From contig DDQE01000062.1 of assembly GCA_002342545.1 (NCBI GenBank), forward strand, positions 1 through 7,565: 7,565 bases of DNA. The letters run 5' to 3'. Below, one piece after another: positions 5,121 through 7,565 of the stretch (positions are counted from its first letter, which is position 1; the number at the start of each line of letters is the position of its first letter). The DNA comes from Caryophanales bacterium UBA2450 (GTDB lineage: Bacteria; Bacillota_I; Bacilli_A; RFN20; CAG-826). The position numbers were made by a program, and so were the translations under genes. Under the pieces are notes generated by a model that saw only the letters and a program-made list of their open reading frames with translations, was not told where the DNA came from and did no database searches.

Positions 5121-5882
5121 TTAATGTCTTCTTTTAAACAATATTAATTCTGGATTTGCGCCTTCAACACCATATGTGCAAATCAATATTATTTCAGCAT
5201 TTGCCACTATTCCAAAGCATCTATTATTATCTACTTCAAGTTGATTTCCTAAATAAGTCATATTATCATCTAAAAATTTGGCTTTCATACCTGATGGTAA
5301 GTGATATTCCAGATTGACATATGCTCCAACAAGTGCGCTTAGACTTTCTAATTTTGGCATGCCTTCGATGTTTAAATTATTTATTTCTTCGATTAATTGT
5401 TTTTTAAAGGCATCGAATTTTCCGTGATCGCTTAGCTCTTTATGCCTTTTCCAATAGTCAAGATTTGGAAGCATGTTTCTCATATAGGTACGTGCTTGTT
5501 CTTCATTAAACCCTTCTTTTACCATATGAGGAATACAAACATTAATTAAATCATCCATATCGTTATATGTATAAGTGCCATCGGCATAACACCATTTGCA
5601 ATACTCTTCATTCATTGAACCATCTTTATTTCTTCCGATGATTTCATCTTCAAGCGGCATCCCGCAGCATTGGCAAATAAGTTTGTTAGGAGAACCCAAA
5701 AGTGTGTTTATTGACACGTTATATAGCTTTGAAAGCAGTTTTAAAGTTTCTGTATTTGGCATTGTTTCACCCGCTTCCCAGCGTGACACTGCTTGTCTTG
5801 TAACAAAAACCTTTTCCGCTAATTCCTTTTGTGAATAACCATTTTTAATTCTAAGTTCCCGTAGCACTAATTTTGTTTCCAT
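5121..5882 (-). CDS. XRE-family regulator with a zinc-ribbon domain
   Basis: A 253-residue protein in three parts. Residues 5-62 form an XRE helix-turn-helix (LRIKNGYSQKELAEKV, recognition helix TRQAVSRWEAGE, closing LSKLYNVSINTLL). Residues 69-145 match the putative zinc-ribbon domain often joined to such regulators (ICQCCGMPLEDE, then EEYCKWCYADG), with C70, C73, C95 and C98 as likely ligands, followed by a helical part with HMVKEGF and LPNLDYWKR. Residues 155-252 resemble a C-terminal domain often seen behind this pair (NIEGMPKLESLSALVGAYVN, LPSG, NRCFGI), perhaps a sensor; its ligand is not known. GAGG lies 9 bases before the ATG at 5882. It is a single-gene unit with its own promoter, and the mobile-element remnant begins right after its stop. 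Its target genes are unknown. Confidence 0.88.
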   Translation of the reverse strand: METKLVLRELRIKNGYSQKELAEKVFVTRQAVSRWEAGETMPNTETLKLLSKLYNVSINTLLGSPNKLICQCCGMPLEDEIIGRNKDGSMNEEYCKWCYADGTYTYNDMDDLINVCIPHMVKEGFNEEQARTYMRNMLPNLDYWKRHKELSDHGKFDAFKKQLIEEINNLNIEGMPKLESLSALVGAYVNLEYHLPSGMKAKFLDDNMTYLGNQLEVDNNRCFGIVANAEIILICTYGVEGANPELILFKRRH

Positions 5883-5906
5883 AAATAATTACCTCAGTTC
5901 ACTAAA

Positions 5907-5935
5907 ATAATACCATTTGCTTCAGGGAGTGCTAA
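5907..5935 (-). promoter_or_regulatory. Promoter of the XRE/zinc-ribbon gene
   Basis: On the minus strand TTAGCA (5930-5935) and TATTAT (5907-5912) are 17 bases apart. TG one base before the -10 makes it an extended -10 promoter. Transcription would start near 5900, leaving a short leader with the ribosome site. Confidence 0.6.
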
Positions 5936-5950
5936 GCAACACGTTGTTGC
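5936..5950. promoter_or_regulatory. Palindrome next to the -35 box, possible operator
   Basis: GCAACA-CGT-TGTTGC is a perfect 15-bp inverted repeat directly upstream of the -35 box of the XRE/zinc-ribbon gene, and it is flanked by GCTAA on both sides (5931-5935 and 5951-5955). The position suits an activator or autoregulatory site for the XRE dimer. The same GCAACA and TGTTGC arms occur at 3411-3436 with wider spacing. Confidence 0.45.
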
Positions 5951-5975
5951 GCTAAAACAAATTCAAAGAAAAGTT

Positions 5976-6005
5976 AAAAAACAGTCCTGAATGCATCAGA
6001 ACTGT
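5976..6005 (-). terminator. Intrinsic terminator downstream of the antiporter gene
   Basis: On the minus strand a 10-bp stem (5996-6005 with 5981-5990, one G-U) closes a 5-nt loop and is followed by six Ts (5976-5981). It is about 130 bases after the antiporter stop and ends its transcript before the next promoter. Confidence 0.85.
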
Positions 6006-6105
6006 AGTTTACATCTGGCTTTTTGGACTATTTTGATACATCCGGACACTTTTATGAAAATCCGAACAACCTTAAATAGTCAATAAGTTAACTATTTATT
6101 GAAAA

Positions 6106-6122
6106 CTTTTATACCATAAAAG
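6106..6122. repeat. Inverted repeat after the antiporter gene
   Basis: CTTTTAT and ATAAAAG (6106-6112 and 6116-6122) form a perfect 7-bp repeat around ACC. Another pair, AAATAGT and ACTATTT, lies nearby at about 6074-6097. Both are in the 3' untranslated part of the antiporter transcript. The rest of 6006-6135 shows no gene. Confidence 0.4.
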
Positions 6123-6135
6123 CAAAATAAACCCG

Positions 6136-7335
6136 TCAGATGATTGGCTCATTTTTATTTAATAATTTCTTGTAAAGTGAATCCATCAATATAGCCCCCA
6201 GTGGAGCGGTAATTAATATTGACACCACCGCGGCAGTGAGAACTAGTGTTCCGCAACTTAAACCTTCACTCAATGCAATCGCGCCAATTGAAGCCTGCAC
6301 TGTTGCCTTGGGCAAATATGAAATGATAATAAATATCTTTTCTTCTGAGGTAAACTTCGTGGCTATCACGCAACATATCACACCTAAACTTCTGAATATT
6401 AGTGCGATAAAGATTAATCCTACGATGATTGCGCCTTCTTTAGAGAAAGCATAATGTACATCAGTAGCAATCCCCACTAAAGCAAAAAGAAGTATTTCGA
6501 AGCCTTGCCATAATCCGTTATACGATTTTTGGATGTCCTTGGCTTCTTCTTTCTTAAAGATATTGACCACTAAAGCCATTACTATAATCGCTAGTAAAGA
6601 AGAAACACTAAAATATGGTTTTAAGACGCTTTCCAATGTCAGCATGCCAAACGATAAACCAAGCATGAGAATAACATTGATAATTTTATTTAGTTTTAGA
6701 TAGCGAATGATTAAAACCATTAAGAATCCAACACCAATGCCTAATGTAATGCCGGTTATTATCGATATTGGAATTTGTGATATGCCCCAAGCATCAAATG
6801 TCGAGGTAGCTACTAGATTCTTGAACGAATAGAAAAGAACAATAACAAAAATATCATCACAAGATGCTCCCGCCATGACTAGTTCAGGAACGCTATGTTC
6901 TTTGCCGTATCCTTCTTCCATAAGTTTAATCATTCTTGGAACAACTACCGCCGGAGAAACCGCAGCAAGAACAGAACCAAGAAGTAAAGCTTCAAAATAG
7001 GATATTCCTAAGAATAGAGGGGCAAATATAGTAATGCCAATAATTTCAAAACAAGCAGGGACGAAACACATTAAAATAGCGGGTCTGCCAATCTTCTTGA
7101 GATTGTTAATATCTAAAGACAAACCAGATCTTGTAAGAATAATCACCAAAGCGATTTGTCTTAAATATGAAGAGATTGATAATAATGTGTCATCAACAAT
7201 GTTTAATAGTGATGGACCAATTAATATTCCGAGTATGATATACCAAACTAGTTTTGGGAGTTTGATTTTTTCAAAGATAAAACCACCAAGTATGCCGCCA
7301 CCAAAGATAATAAATAAGGATAGAAATATATTCAT
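6136..7335 (-). CDS. Cation/proton antiporter (Na+/H+ exchanger family)
   Basis: A 399-residue membrane protein with about 12 hydrophobic segments across its length, matching the sodium/hydrogen exchanger fold (CPA group). Visible marks are an N-terminal GGGILGGFIFEKIKLPKLV and ILGILIGPSLL, the RSGLSLD segment (69-75), SVLAAVSPAVVVPRM (121-135) in the unwound helix region, and GASCDDIFVI (156-165), whose paired D160-D161 is the ion-binding site of electrogenic exchangers. There is no C-terminal nucleotide-binding (RCK/TrkA) domain. It would exchange a cation such as Na+ or K+ for protons. GGAG lies 5 bases before the ATG at 7335. A fluoride riboswitch and terminator precede it. Antiporters are among the known gene classes under fluoride riboswitches, so a role in fluoride stress is likely. 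Ion selectivity cannot be read. Confidence 0.9.
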   Translation of the reverse strand: MNIFLSLFIIFGGGILGGFIFEKIKLPKLVWYIILGILIGPSLLNIVDDTLLSISSYLRQIALVIILTRSGLSLDINNLKKIGRPAILMCFVPACFEIIGITIFAPLFLGISYFEALLLGSVLAAVSPAVVVPRMIKLMEEGYGKEHSVPELVMAGASCDDIFVIVLFYSFKNLVATSTFDAWGISQIPISIITGITLGIGVGFLMVLIIRYLKLNKIINVILMLGLSFGMLTLESVLKPYFSVSSLLAIIVMALVVNIFKKEEAKDIQKSYNGLWQGFEILLFALVGIATDVHYAFSKEGAIIVGLIFIALIFRSLGVICCVIATKFTSEEKIFIIISYLPKATVQASIGAIALSEGLSCGTLVLTAAVVSILITAPLGAILMDSLYKKLLNKNEPII

Positions 7336-7360
7336 ATAATCTCCAATCTGCCATAGAAAT

Positions 7361-7407
7361 TAAAAAGCTGATCCCTACAACAAAAAGTCATAGACGTCAT
7401 CAGCTTT
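7361..7407 (-). terminator. Regulatory terminator of the fluoride riboswitch
   Basis: On the minus strand AAAGCTGAT (7399-7407) pairs perfectly with ATCAGCTTT (7364-7372) and runs into a T-stretch (7362-7366). An inner hairpin, CTATGAC with GTTGTAG around five Ts (7375-7393), extends it. The 5' arm includes the aptamer's conserved GCTGAT and the inner stem begins in the pseudoknot strand, so aptamer folding and termination exclude each other. This gives an ON switch with ligand. Confidence 0.85.
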
Positions 7408-7450
7408 ATTCTTGCGGTTTTCTATTTCTAGAAGGGAGACATCATTCCCT
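7391..7450 (-). promoter_or_regulatory. Fluoride riboswitch (crcB motif) aptamer
   Basis: On the minus strand the leader of the antiporter mRNA shows the crcB-motif plan. The first stem is AGGGA (7446-7450) with TCCCT (7433-7437), enclosing ATGATGTC. A pseudoknot follows from loop bases GATGTC (7438-7443) to GACGTC (7393-7398), with one G-U pair. The conserved AACCGC is at 7414-7419 and GCTGATGAC at 7396-7404. The stem between those two strands is short here (GC with GC). A 14-nt hairpin TTCTA-GAAA-TAGAA (7420-7433) is inserted after the first stem, where most members have a short linker. Fluoride binding through Mg2+ ions stabilises the fold and keeps the overlapping terminator from forming. 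The class assignment rests on motif and pairing, not on a covariance search. Confidence 0.85.
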
Positions 7451-7456
7451 GTGGTG

Positions 7457-7464
7457 ATTATATC
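7457..7464 (-). promoter_or_regulatory. Extended -10 box of the antiporter transcript
   Basis: TATAAT (7457-7462) with TG one base upstream gives a consensus extended -10 on the minus strand. Transcription would start near 7450, at the first base of the riboswitch stem. No good -35 is seen: that position falls within the preceding terminator. Confidence 0.6.
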
Positions 7465-7470
7465 ACAAAT

Positions 7471-7504
7471 AAATAAAAACAGTACCGAATTGTATCGATA
7501 CTGT
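7471..7504 (-). terminator. Intrinsic terminator of an upstream gene outside the window
   Basis: On the minus strand a 10-bp stem (7495-7504 with 7479-7488, one G-U) is followed by TTTTTATTTATTT. It should end a minus-strand gene lying to the right. The remaining 61 bases (7505-7565) are too short to identify that gene; one minus frame ends in FDIPKDIR at a TAA (7507-7509) and could be its C-terminus. Confidence 0.8.
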
Positions 7505-7565
7505 AGTTAACGAATGTCTTTCGGTATATCAAATGATACCAATTTTAAGAGTGAAAATTAACTCT

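Noticed and set aside
5596..5838. Plus-strand frame of 80 codons
   Set aside because: Antisense to the XRE/zinc-ribbon gene, with no motif and no ribosome site.
6236..6454. Plus-strand frame of 72 codons
   Set aside because: Antisense to the antiporter gene.
7034..7339. Plus-strand frame of 101 codons
   Set aside because: Antisense to the first third of the antiporter, with no support.
1..7565. tRNA, rRNA genes or mycoplasma genetic code
   Set aside because: No cloverleaf or rRNA-like sequence was noticed on either strand. TGA ends degV and the transposase remnant, so it is a stop.

Overview
The window reads as chromosomal DNA of a low-GC Gram-positive bacterium (Bacillota; an Erysipelotrichia or Mollicutes-related gut lineage would fit, but this is inference). 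The reasons are AT-rich coding sequence, strong AGGAGG ribosome sites, XRE and MarR regulators, a DegV/FakB protein and intrinsic terminators with U-tracts. TGA is used as a stop (end of degV, end of the transposase remnant), so the mycoplasma code does not apply.

Layout. Positions 1-541 hold no recognisable gene; they contain a minus-strand terminator (263-295), inverted repeats and a weak plus-strand terminator. At 542-622 lies the C-terminal half of a broken XRE helix-turn-helix on the plus strand. It converges with a membrane-anchored XRE regulator (709-1287, minus) whose last membrane segment appears to have been lost by a frameshift (tail at 600-707). Divergent from it, a two-gene operon encodes a DegV/FakB fatty-acid-binding protein (1415-2296) and a PAQR/hemolysin III protein (2293-2955), overlapping by ATGA. 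These two share a membrane-lipid theme. Converging on the operon is a small HTH/zinc-finger gene (2952-3302, minus) split by an in-frame TAA.

The middle (3361-4631) is a compact minus-strand operon: a TM1586-type nitroreductase, then a MarR regulator 2 nt later. It has a 25-bp near-palindrome over the promoter and a strong terminator after marR. Its -35 box lies just beyond the 3' end of an IS3-family transposase remnant (4658-4834). A further non-coding, repeat-rich stretch (about 4891-5119) looks like the end of another insertion sequence, tentatively IS21-like, and stops one base short of the stop codon of the next gene. This part of the window is a patchwork of mobile-element debris.

The right part holds an XRE/zinc-ribbon regulator (5121-5882, minus) and a CPA-type cation/proton antiporter (6136-7335, minus). 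The antiporter leader contains a fluoride (crcB-type) riboswitch aptamer overlapping an intrinsic terminator (7361-7450), which predicts that the antiporter is made when fluoride is present. This is the most informative regulatory system in the window. The aptamer carries an extra small GAAA-loop hairpin between its first stem and the conserved AACCGC strand.

All gene calls rest on reading the translated sequence and recalling family motifs; no database search was run.
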